From Deinococcus ficus (GTDB lineage: Bacteria > Deinococcota > Deinococci > Deinococcales > Deinococcaceae), in NCBI RefSeq assembly GCF_003444775.1, contig NZ_CP021081.1:262001-326000 (forward strand): a DNA stretch of 64,000 bases, given 5' to 3'. Under the pieces are notes generated by a model, which had not been told where the DNA came from, made no database searches, and worked only from the letters and a program-made list of their open reading frames with translations. Below are positions 52,588 to 64,000 of the stretch, piece after piece. Each line of letters opens with the position of its first letter. Positions within the stretch are counted from its first letter, which is position 1. Both the position numbers and the translations under genes were made by a program.

Positions 52588-52650
52588 CAGGCTTCCACCA
52601 GCACCACGAACGCCGCACTGTCGTCATAAGTCCGGAACGCCACCCCACTT
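52588..52650 (-). pseudogene. Possible decayed gene end (about 20 codons)
   Basis: On the minus strand an in-frame stretch reads SGVAFRTYDDSAAFVVLVEA and then a stop, with an in-frame stop just upstream. It has the composition of real protein and no start or body, so it may be the 3' remnant of a lost gene. The rest of 52523-52761 holds the cupin terminator and a hairpin only. Confidence 0.25.
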
Positions 52651-52719
52651 CAGAGGCACTTGGGAAGGCGTTGCGCTGTGCATATGGCTGGTACAGATTC
52701 CTGAGACATTTAATGCAGC

Positions 52720-52747
52720 AGGGCAGCCCCCGGTAGAGGGCTGCCCT
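52720..52747. terminator. Hairpin downstream of gcvP
   Basis: AGGGCAGCCC pairs perfectly with GGGCTGCCCT over an 8-nt loop, 15 bp past the gcvP stop. There is no T run on either side, so termination would need Rho or the hairpin alone protects the mRNA end. Confidence 0.5.
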
Positions 52748-52761
52748 ATGTGCCGCTTGGC

Positions 52762-55620
<2,859 letters not shown>

Positions 55621-55684
55621 GGGTGTGCTCCTTGGGAGGGGCGGGAGGCCGTCGGTGGGGAAAAAGGGTCTGTTTTTGGGCGAG

Positions 55685-55744
55685 AAAAAAGCCGTGAGCC
55701 ATCAGCCGTCGCCCTTGCCCGGCTCCTGGCCCATCGCTCACGGC
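55685..55744 (-). repeat. Terminator-like inverted repeat between gcvH and gcvP
   Basis: On the minus strand GCCGTGAGC (55736-55744) and GCTCACGGC (55691-55699) are perfect complements 36 nt apart, and TTTTTT follows at once. The loop holds a second partial echo (GATGGGCC, GGCTGATGGCTC). The shape resembles a small intergenic repeat and also a terminator inside the operon, which would lower gcvP relative to gcvTH. Confidence 0.6.
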
Positions 55745-55756
55745 AGGGGGTCGGGG

Positions 55757-56122
55757 TTAGTGGTCGGCCTGGGCTTCGTACGCGGCGGCGTCCAGCAGGT
55801 CGGTGTTCTCCTCGCTGACTTCCAGCTGGAACAGCCACCCGGCCTCGAAGGGACCGCTGTTCACGAGTTCCGGGCTGTTGCCCAGCTCGTCGTTCACGGC
55901 GATGATGCGGCCGCTGGCGGGCGCGTAGATGTCGCTGGCCGTCTTCACGGACTCCACGACCGCCACGGCCTCCCCGGCGGTGACTTCACGGCCGACTTCG
56001 GGCAGTTCCACGTACACCACGTCGCCGAGCTGTTCCTGGGCGTGGTGGGTGATGCCGACCTTGCCGTCGGAGGCGAGCCATTCGTGGGAAGCGGCGTATT
56101 TCAGGGTGGTGGGGTTCGTCAT
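55757..56122 (-). CDS. gcvH: Glycine cleavage system H protein
   Basis: The 121-residue lipoyl carrier of the glycine cleavage system. The lipoylated lysine is K60 in [16 protein letters not shown], and the fold signature [12 protein letters not shown] precedes it. An AAGGAGAAG site lies before the ATG. It lies 86 bp after gcvT and 136 bp before gcvP. Confidence 0.97.
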   Translation of the reverse strand: MTNPTTLKYAASHEWLASDGKVGITHHAQEQLGDVVYVELPEVGREVTAGEAVAVVESVKTASDIYAPASGRIIAVNDELGNSPELVNSGPFEAGWLFQLEVSEENTDLLDAAAYEAQADH

Positions 56123-56208
56123 GCGTCTTCTCCTTGGTGGGGCAGAACTGTGCTGATGCTAGGGCGTTTCGCGCCGGACACCGTCGCGCGACTTGCGTTC
56201 CGGCGGGG

Positions 56209-57279
56209 TCAGGGGCGGTAGAAGGGCACGTCGGTGCGGGTGGCGGGGTGGTCCTTGCCGCGCACCTCCACCTCGAAGGTGTCGGCTTCGGCGGCGCCCG
56301 CCTCGACCAGGGCCATGGCGATCGGGTGGCCCAGGCTGGGGCTGCTGCTGCCGCTGGTCACGTGCCCCACGACGCGGCCGCCCTGCTTCACGGGGTAGCC
56401 CTCGCGGACCGGCACCTTCTCCAGCTTCAGGCCGATGAGTTTCTGCGTGGGGGCGCTTTGCAGGCCCTCGCGGCCGTGGTGGGCCTTGTCCTTGGCGACC
56501 CAGGTGTAGTGGGTGCTGAGGGGGTGCAGGTCGTCACTGAACTCGTGCCCGTACAGCGGGAACCCGGCTTCCAGGCGCAGGGTGTCGCGGGCGCCCAGCC
56601 CGGCGGGCTGAATGCCGGTTTCCAGCAGTTTCTCCCACAGCGCCTCAGCCTGATCGGCGGGCACGAAGACCTCGTAGCCGTCCTCGCCGGTGTACCCGGT
56701 GCGGGCGAAGTGCACGTCCATCCCGAACAGCGTGCCGGCGAAGTACGCGTTCTTCTTCGGCGCGAGCAGGTCCGGGGTGGCGTGCGCGGCGAGCCGTTCG
56801 GCCGCCTGGGGGCCCTGCACGGCCAGCAACGCCCACTGGTCGGATTCGTTCGTGAGCTGCACGTCGAAGCTGCCCTTCAGGGCATTCAGGTGCGCCCAGT
56901 CCTTCTCGATGTTGCTGGCGTTCACGACCACCAGGAATTCGCTGTCCGCCACGCGGTAGATGTAGATGTCGTCCACCAGGCCGCCGCGGTCATTGGGCAG
57001 CCAGTTGTACTGCGCGCGGCCGGGCCTGATCTTGCTCACGTCGTTCGGCGTGACGTGCTGCAGGAAGGCCAGGGCGTCCGGGCCGGTCACGCGGAATTCC
57101 CCCATGTGCGACACGTCGAACACCCCGGCGCCGGTGCGCACGGCCTCATGCTCGGCCTTCAGGCCGGCGTACTGCACGGGCATGTCCCACCCGCCGAAAG
57201 GGACCATCCGGGCCCCGGCCTTCAGGTGCGCGGCATGGAGCGGAGTGCGCCGCAGGGGCGCGGAAGCGGTGTCCGTCAT
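56209..57279 (-). CDS. gcvT: Aminomethyltransferase, T protein
   Basis: The 356-residue folate-binding enzyme releases ammonia and forms 5,10-methylene-THF from the GcvH-bound intermediate. Features are [27 protein letters not shown] at the start, [15 protein letters not shown], and [16 protein letters not shown]. It is first in gcvTHP. TACGCT lies 6 nt before its ATG, so the operon mRNA appears to be leaderless. I searched the short upstream region for a glycine riboswitch and found neither space nor motifs for one. Confidence 0.97.
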   Translation of the reverse strand: MTDTASAPLRRTPLHAAHLKAGARMVPFGGWDMPVQYAGLKAEHEAVRTGAGVFDVSHMGEFRVTGPDALAFLQHVTPNDVSKIRPGRAQYNWLPNDRGGLVDDIYIYRVADSEFLVVVNASNIEKDWAHLNALKGSFDVQLTNESDQWALLAVQGPQAAERLAAHATPDLLAPKKNAYFAGTLFGMDVHFARTGYTGEDGYEVFVPADQAEALWEKLLETGIQPAGLGARDTLRLEAGFPLYGHEFSDDLHPLSTHYTWVAKDKAHHGREGLQSAPTQKLIGLKLEKVPVREGYPVKQGGRVVGHVTSGSSSPSLGHPIAMALVEAGAAEADTFEVEVRGKDHPATRTDVPFYRP

Positions 57280-57285
57280 ACGAAA

Positions 57286-57291
57286 AGCGTA
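57286..57291 (-). promoter_or_regulatory. -10 box of leaderless gcvTHP operon
   Basis: TACGCT on the minus strand lies 6 nt before the gcvT ATG. Confidence 0.6.
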
Positions 57292-57364
57292 CCGGAACCG
57301 CTTCCTTCCCGTCCGGGTCCCGGGGACGTTTCGGGGCGAGGGGTCCCGGCACGCGCCCCCCGGC

Positions 57365-57631
57365 TCAGTCCCCCAGGAAGGTCAGGTGCGCCGCCACGCC
57401 GTCCGCACCCAGCGGCGGCAACCCCGCCTCCACCGCCTTGCGCAGCTGCGTCAGCGCGGCCGCCGTGGCCGGGCCCTCGCCGTACATCCGCACCGCCTCG
57501 GCCGTCAGGCGCAGCTCCGCGCCGGTGCCGTGCCCCACCGCCCGGAACACTTGGTCCCCACCGTCCGGCCGCACCGTGACCTGCACGTCCTCCGGGAAGC
57601 CCGCCGCCCGCACCTGCGCCTGAAAGTCCAT
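57365..57631 (-). CDS. Small hypothetical protein (88 aa)
   Basis: A short alpha/beta protein ([59 protein letters not shown] in outline) with no recognised family. TAGGCT 5 nt before its ATG supports it as a real leaderless gene. Same strand as gcvT, 85 bp upstream. Confidence 0.75.
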   Translation of the reverse strand: MDFQAQVRAAGFPEDVQVTVRPDGGDQVFRAVGHGTGAELRLTAEAVRMYGEGPATAAALTQLRKAVEAGLPPLGADGVAAHLTFLGD

Positions 57632-57636
57632 GCCCC

Positions 57637-57642
57637 AGCCTA
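57637..57642 (-). promoter_or_regulatory. -10 box of leaderless 88-aa gene
   Basis: TAGGCT on the minus strand lies 5 nt before the ATG at 57631. Confidence 0.5.
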
Positions 57643-57688
57643 GGCGCCCGCCCCGGGTCCCACCAGAGGCGCGGCGCTCAGCGGGCCC

Positions 57689-58477
57689 TCACCCCCGCGG
57701 TAGGAAACCCTTCTCTGCCAGGAACGCCTGCAACTCCGCGGACTGCGGCACGTGCACGTCCGGGTCGTACTTGAAGCGGCTGGTGTAGAACTCCGCCAGC
57801 GACGTGATGCCGCCCTCCTCGATCCGCGCGCGCAACTCCGGGTGCGCCATGTACCGCGCCCAGCCCTTCACCTCGCGCTCGCGGTACAGCGCCTCCAGCT
57901 CCGCGGTGTCCGGCCGGCGGTACGTCTCCTCGTGCAGGAACGCCGCCAGCGGCAGCCGGTCGCGTTTCGCGGGGTTCTCCGCCGGGACGCCCACCACCAG
58001 CGTCGTGACCGGCACGCACGTCTCCGGCAACTCCAGCAGTTCCGCGATGCCGCGCATGGAGTTCAGGGTGGTGCCCAGGTAACACAGGCCGTACCCGCGC
58101 GCCTCGAACGCCAGCGCCACGTTCTGCGCCACGATCATCGCGTCGAACGCCGCCACGTGGTACCCCAGCAGGTTGTTGAAGTTGTCCCGCGCGCCCCGCA
58201 GCCGCAACCACTCGCGCGTGCGGAACCAGTCCGCGCAGAAGGTCAGCACCACCGGCGCCTCCCGCACCATTTCCTGCTCGGCGTGCAGCCGGTACAGCGC
58301 CTCCTTCCGGGCCGCGTCCCGCGTGAGAATCACCGAATAGCTGTTCAGGTTCCCCGACGACGACCCGCCCGCGATCGCCTCTTCCAGCACCTCGCGGACC
58401 ACCGCGTCCGGCACGGGCTCCGGCGTGAACGTGCGGATGGACCGGTGGGCCCGCATCGCTTCCTGAACAGTCTGCAT
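57689..58477 (-). CDS. NfsA/FRP-type flavin nitroreductase
   Basis: The 262-residue FMN-dependent oxidoreductase has the nitroreductase motifs: [41 protein letters not shown] at the N-terminus with FMN-phosphate contacts, [25 protein letters not shown], and [27 protein letters not shown], typical of the NADPH-dependent NfsA/Frp branch. The C-terminal extension covers the active site. It reduces quinones or nitro compounds in the cytoplasm. The start has TAGAAT 6 nt upstream. Confidence 0.92.
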   Translation of the reverse strand: MQTVQEAMRAHRSIRTFTPEPVPDAVVREVLEEAIAGGSSSGNLNSYSVILTRDAARKEALYRLHAEQEMVREAPVVLTFCADWFRTREWLRLRGARDNFNNLLGYHVAAFDAMIVAQNVALAFEARGYGLCYLGTTLNSMRGIAELLELPETCVPVTTLVVGVPAENPAKRDRLPLAAFLHEETYRRPDTAELEALYREREVKGWARYMAHPELRARIEEGGITSLAEFYTSRFKYDPDVHVPQSAELQAFLAEKGFLPRG

Positions 58478-58483
58478 GCCGGG

Positions 58484-58489
58484 ATTCTA
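58484..58489 (-). promoter_or_regulatory. -10 box of leaderless nitroreductase gene
   Basis: TAGAAT on the minus strand lies 6 nt before the ATG at 58477. Confidence 0.6.
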
Positions 58490-58552
58490 GGGACTGGCGC
58501 GGACATGAGCGGAGTCCCACCCCGCACCTCACCGCGCTTTCGCGGCCAGACC

Positions 58553-58558
58553 TATGCT
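58553..58558 (+). promoter_or_regulatory. -10 box of leaderless rarA
   Basis: TATGCT lies 6 nt before the GTG at 58565, which favours that GTG over the ATG at 58505. Confidence 0.55.
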
Positions 58559-58564
58559 GCACAA

Positions 58565-59854
<1,290 letters not shown>

Positions 59855-59920
59855 ACGCGGGCCTTCAGGGCAGCGCTGTGCCTGGGGCAGTTGCAGACCG
59901 GGAGCTAGCAAGCCACTAAA

Positions 59921-59934
59921 GTGAATCAATTCAC
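59921..59934. promoter_or_regulatory. Palindromic operator candidate before membrane-protein gene
   Basis: GTGAAT-ca-ATTCAC is a perfect 6-2-6 inverted repeat overlapping a -10-like TAAAGT (59917-59922), 28 bp before the ATG of the gene that follows. It looks like a repressor site; the regulator is not in the window as far as I can tell. Confidence 0.45.
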
Positions 59935-59961
59935 CAGATTGGCTGTGCCCGGAGGCTTCCC

Positions 59962-60943
59962 ATGATGATGCGTCTGAAAGCGGTTCCGTTCCCCACCCGT
60001 CTTGCCTGGCTGCTGCCCGTCGCCCTCACCCTCCTGGCCGTGCTGTTGATGCCCACCGCGACCTCCGACGCCGAACGCCGGCTGCTGATCTCCGCTGTCC
60101 TGTTCGACGCGACCGTCAGCACTGCGTTCCTGTACTGGTTCACCACCCCACGCCCGGACCGCCGGCTCCACGCCACGCTGGGCATCCTGCTACGCGGGGT
60201 GCTGATCGTCGCCCTCGCCTTCCCCGCCGTGCGGCAGGTCCTGTGGCTGGAACTCCTGGGCGTCGGGGCCGGCATCTTCACGCTCCTGCGGGGTCTGCGA
60301 CAGCCCCTGCCCGCCGGGTACGCCGAACTGGACGATCTGGAACGCGCCTATGCCTACTGGGAACGGCTGACCCCCACGCCCCGCCTGGCCCGGATGGTTC
60401 TGTCCGACGTCCTACTGTGGCGTGGGCTGTTCCGGCGCCCCGCCCTCCCGGACGGCCGGCATTTCGGCACGCGCCGCGGCAGCACCGCCGGCGCCACCCT
60501 GACCCTCCTTACCTTCCTGACCGTCATGGAAAGCCTGCCCGTGCACTTCCTGCTGGTCGAGAGGTTCCACACGGCGGCCCTGTGGCACCTGGGCCTGAAC
60601 GCCGTCAGCACCGTGTGGCTTTTCGCGTACGCCCGCGCCCTGACCACCCGGCCGGTCACGGTGTCCTACCGCCGCCTGTACCTCCGCACCGGTCTGCACT
60701 GGACGGCCAGCACTCCCGTCGCCAACGTGCAGGAAGCTCGGCCCCACGACCCGGCGCAGGACGCCGACGCCCTGAACCTCGCCCGCGACCTGCTCTCCCA
60801 ATCGGTCCTGAACGTGACCCTGACCTTCGCCCGGCCGGTCACGGTGCACGGCCTGTTCGGGAAGACTCTGGAGACCAGCCGGGTGTGTCTGCACCTGGAC
60901 GACCCGAAAGCCTTCCTGGCAGCGCTGGGCGGCCATTCGGAAC

Positions 60944-60960
<17 letters not shown>
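59962..60960 (+). CDS. Membrane protein of unknown function (332 aa)
   Basis: Four N-terminal hydrophobic segments (residues 12-110) and two more (about 175-225) surround a soluble middle part; the last 100 residues are soluble ([28 protein letters not shown] region). No family was recognised. GGAGG lies 6 nt before the first of three consecutive-frame ATG codons (59962, 59965, 59968). A palindrome overlapping the putative -10 suggests regulated expression. The 3' end overlaps the convergent epimerase gene by 17 bp. Confidence 0.82.
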
Positions 60961-61822
<862 letters not shown>

Positions 61823-61886
61823 GCCTGCATCACAGCATGCCCCGGCGCCCCAGACTGTCAGACCGAAAGCGAACGTGAAGCGCGGG

Positions 61887-63050
61887 TCACTTCAGGCGCT
61901 TGTCCTTGGGGTGCACGCCGTACACCGCGCCCCAGGGTTCGTAGACGCTTTTCAGGGTGTCCTTGCTGATCACCTTGCCGCCCTGTTTGATGGTGCGGGT
62001 GAGCACGCTGGTCATGCCCTGCATGGGGGTGTCCAGCAGGCGGCGCGCGCCGGGTCGGACGCTCTGGTCGGCGGTGTAGCTGGGTTTCTTAGCCGCCTTG
62101 AAGTTCGTGATGACGGGCTTGCTGATGTTCACGGTGCGGCCGGTGTTCGCGCCGAACACGTCGAAGCGCAGGGTCTGCGCCGAGCGGTCCCAGCCGGCCT
62201 GGATGAACAGGTGCTTGCCGGTGTCGTTTTTCATGCGCAGGTTCTTCGCGGGGGCGTACACGGTCGCCTCGAAACCCACCGGGTCGTAGTACTTCACGCG
62301 GTGGCTGTGCTCGTGGCGTTCCACGATGGGCAGGCCGGCTTTGTACAGCCCGCGGAAGATGGTGGTGCTCACCTGGCAGATGCCGCCGCCGTCCTCTTTT
62401 GCCAGGGTGCCGCCGCTGATCACGAAGCCCTTGACGAAGCCGGTGCTGGCGTCGATCTGCCCGATCTCCTCGTTGAAGTCGAAGACGTGCCCAGGCGCGA
62501 TGAAGAAGTTGTCCAGCTTGCTCGCGCCGACCAGGATGTTCTTCTCGCGGAACGCGGGGCTGCCGGCGTAGCTGCTGCTGCCGGTGGCGACGTGCCACAG
62601 CACGCCCCGCTGAGCGAGCAGCTGAACGCTCCGCTGCGGCTTGTTCAGCTTGTACGCGACCTGCGCGGTACCCTTACCACTCTTGATGGCCTTCAGGAGG
62701 TTGGCCTTGGTGCCGTCCCGGTCGAAGGTCCAGCCGTTCTGGTCGGTGGCGATCCAGCTGCCCTTCACGTTGCGGAAGGTGGCGGGCAGGGGCTTGCGGG
62801 CGTTGACCTGCCGCTCGATCTGGTTCAGCAGCGGCGTGAGGTTACTGGTGACCTTCCCGTACTTCTTCGTGCGGGCGACGTGCTGAGCGGGCACCGTCCA
62901 GGTTTTCGTGATGGGGTGCGTGGTGACCTCGCCCTTCTGGATCTTCTGCTCGCTGGCCTTCAGAACCAGCTGGAAGGCCGGGGCGGCCTGCGCGGAGGCC
63001 AGCAGGGCCAGCGTCAGGGCGGAAACCAGGGGCGGCAGGAAACGCTTCAC
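61887..63050 (-). CDS. Exported VanW-family protein
   Basis: This 387-residue protein has a signal peptide ([21 protein letters not shown]), an N-terminal peptidoglycan-binding-like domain of about 200 residues, and a C-terminal VanW domain. The VanW hallmarks are [40 protein letters not shown] and [14 protein letters not shown] in outline. VanW occurs next to vancomycin-resistance genes but is widespread in cell-wall proteins without that role. It starts at a GTG with TAGCCT 6 nt upstream. Confidence 0.92.
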   Translation of the reverse strand: MKRFLPPLVSALTLALLASAQAAPAFQLVLKASEQKIQKGEVTTHPITKTWTVPAQHVARTKKYGKVTSNLTPLLNQIERQVNARKPLPATFRNVKGSWIATDQNGWTFDRDGTKANLLKAIKSGKGTAQVAYKLNKPQRSVQLLAQRGVLWHVATGSSSYAGSPAFREKNILVGASKLDNFFIAPGHVFDFNEEIGQIDASTGFVKGFVISGGTLAKEDGGGICQVSTTIFRGLYKAGLPIVERHEHSHRVKYYDPVGFEATVYAPAKNLRMKNDTGKHLFIQAGWDRSAQTLRFDVFGANTGRTVNISKPVITNFKAAKKPSYTADQSVRPGARRLLDTPMQGMTSVLTRTIKQGGKVISKDTLKSVYEPWGAVYGVHPKDKRLK

Positions 63051-63056
63051 GCCCCC

Positions 63057-63062
63057 AGGCTA
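63057..63062 (-). promoter_or_regulatory. -10 box of leaderless vanW-family gene
   Basis: TAGCCT on the minus strand lies 6 nt before the GTG at 63050 and supports that GTG. Confidence 0.55.
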
Positions 63063-63148
63063 GGCACGCGCGTCTGACGCCCGGTGAGGGGGCCCTGATG
63101 CTCACTTCAGCGCGGCTTGCGGAAGGGTTGCGCGTTCTTGCGGGGACG

Positions 63149-63769
63149 TTAATGCTCCAGGGGAGCGGCCAGCCGCGCCGCGCAGCCCGCCCGGACCGTC
63201 TCACTGACTGCCTGCGCCTCGGTTTCCAGGGTGCTCAGGGCAGCGTCCCACTCCGTCCGGTCCGGGGCGGGCACGGGCCGCAGGTTGATGCGCACGGTCA
63301 GGGCGGCGGCGTCCAGCGCGCCGCGCAGCAGGAACACCCCCGCGCCCACGTCGCTGACCACCTCGGCGTGCACGGCCTCCAGTACGGCCGCGCCTCGCCT
63401 CATCGCGTCCAGGCAGGCACGCGCCAGGGCCAGCGGCGTGTCCCGGGCCGCCTGCGCCGCCTCGTCCAGCGCCGCGGCCCGCTTCTCCTCCGGCTGGCGG
63501 GTGGCGTCCACGAAGGCCCGGAACACCCGCACGTCCTCGTCCGTGAGCGTCTGCATGCGGGCCTGCACGTCCTCCAGCGCCGCGATTTGCGGGCCGAGGT
63601 CAGCGGCGCGGTCCGGGGTTTTCTGCACGGTGATGCGCAGCGCCATCAGGATCAGGCCCGCGCCGAACGCCGCGCCGATCCCGGCGGTGCTTCCGCCGCC
63701 CGGCGTGGGCCGCGCCCCCGACGCGGCCCGCAGCACGTCCCCCAGCACGCCCTCCCAGACGGACTTCAT
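63149..63769 (-). CDS. Cyclodeaminase/cyclohydrolase-family protein (FTCD C-terminal type)
   Basis: The 206-residue helical protein has the family signature PTPGGGSTAGIGAAFGAGLILMALRITV near the N-terminus. Relatives are formiminotetrahydrofolate cyclodeaminase and methenyl-THF cyclohydrolase (FchA), which act on one-carbon folates. It overlaps purK by 4 nt, so the two are co-translated; purine synthesis consumes formyl-THF, which would fit. The exact reaction is not proven by sequence. Confidence 0.88.
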   Translation of the reverse strand: MKSVWEGVLGDVLRAASGARPTPGGGSTAGIGAAFGAGLILMALRITVQKTPDRAADLGPQIAALEDVQARMQTLTDEDVRVFRAFVDATRQPEEKRAAALDEAAQAARDTPLALARACLDAMRRGAAVLEAVHAEVVSDVGAGVFLLRGALDAAALTVRINLRPVPAPDRTEWDAALSTLETEAQAVSETVRAGCAARLAAPLEH

Positions 63770-64000
63770 GGAATCAGCGCCTCCAGCGCCGCCAGCCGTT
63801 CCCGCAGCGTGGCCGGGTCCGGGGCGACCACGTTCACGTGTCCCACCTTCCGCCCGGGCCGGCGCGCCTTGTGGTAGCGGTGCACGCGCGTGCCCGGCAG
63901 CGCGTCGATGCCCGCCCAGTCGGGGGTCGCGTCCGGGTCGGCGGCGCCCACGTCGTTCACCATCGCGCAGGGGTGCAGGGGCCGCCAGTCGGCCAGCGGC
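63766..64000 (-). CDS. purK: 5-(carboxyamino)imidazole ribonucleotide synthase, C-terminal part
   Basis: Only the last 77 residues are in the window; the gene continues past the right edge. The tail matches PurK: LHPCAMVNDVG, then VHRYHKARRPGRKVGHVNVVAPDPATLRERL, the ATP-grasp C-terminal domain that ends in an R-K-x-GH motif. PurK carboxylates AIR in purine synthesis. It overlaps the cyclodeaminase-like gene by 4 nt. Confidence 0.9.
   Translation of the reverse strand, partial: PLADWRPLHPCAMVNDVGAADPDATPDWAGIDALPGTRVHRYHKARRPGRKVGHVNVVAPDPATLRERLAALEALIP

Noticed and set aside
57280..57364. Glycine riboswitch before gcvT
   Set aside because: The gap is only 85 bp, a -10 box lies 6 nt before the ATG, and no aptamer motifs are visible.

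Overview
The window is about 64 kb of very GC-rich (roughly 70%), densely coding bacterial chromosome. Gene content and style point to the genus Deinococcus. The signs are an RNase II without the usual N-terminal cold-shock domains (like D. radiodurans DrII), DUF2382/PRC-barrel stress proteins, PilT, and RarA. There are also many genes whose -10 box lies only 5-8 nt before the start codon, the leaderless-mRNA layout known in Deinococcus. No rRNA, tRNA, CRISPR, prophage or insertion sequence was recognised.

Layout. 0-3.7 kb: nitrilase-family hydrolase (cut by the left edge), DinB-like protein, PilT, GNAT acetyltransferase. 3.7-6.3 kb: a minus-strand operon of a DUF4097 beta-repeat ('toast-rack') protein, two small or unknown proteins, and a DUF2089 HTH regulator; three of them share a SHOCT-like motif. 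6.3-18.2 kb: RNase II, small proteins, agmatine deiminase, a tandem GNAT protein, a DsbA-like protein, two cell-wall proteins, an alkyltransferase-like DNA-damage protein, a tethered cytochrome c and an ABC exporter. 18.3-30.2 kb, minus strand: the DUF2382 pair, a secreted protein, phosphoglycerate mutase, a peptide-binding lipoprotein-like protein, a cadA-cadC metal-efflux operon with an operator, TerC, TrmH, a phosphotransferase and a TRIC-type channel. 30.3-39.3 kb: rpmF, AIM24, a BCS1-like AAA ATPase, MobA, aldehyde dehydrogenase, DUF418, DUF4385 and groESL. 39.5-45.6 kb: a c-di-GMP neighbourhood with a GGDEF-ribbon-helix-helix fusion, a deaminase, a GNAT protein, an unknown protein and a PAS-GGDEF-EAL protein. 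45.6-52.5 kb: S4 protein, ZapE, DnaG, an AspT-type transporter, a PfpI protein and a cupin. 52.7-57.3 kb: the gcvTHP glycine-cleavage operon. 57.3-64 kb: nitroreductase, RarA, a membrane protein, an NAD-binding epimerase, a VanW protein, a cyclodeaminase-like protein and the end of purK.

The most unusual signal is non-coding. Between 28.6 and 37.2 kb there are four copies of a compact unit: a near-consensus sigma-70 promoter (TTGAC-N17-TAT/AGATT type), a direct repeat of GCATAcc spaced 20 bp apart, and then, only 10-15 nt beyond the -10 box, an intrinsic terminator ending in TTTTTTATtGCC. No gene lies between promoter and terminator. The stems differ in sequence but keep pairing. These look like a family of minimal promoter-terminator cassettes that would make RNAs of about 30 nt, or emptied transcription units. 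The second most interesting item is the GGDEF-RHH fusion beside an AT-rich palindrome that lies between it and groES.
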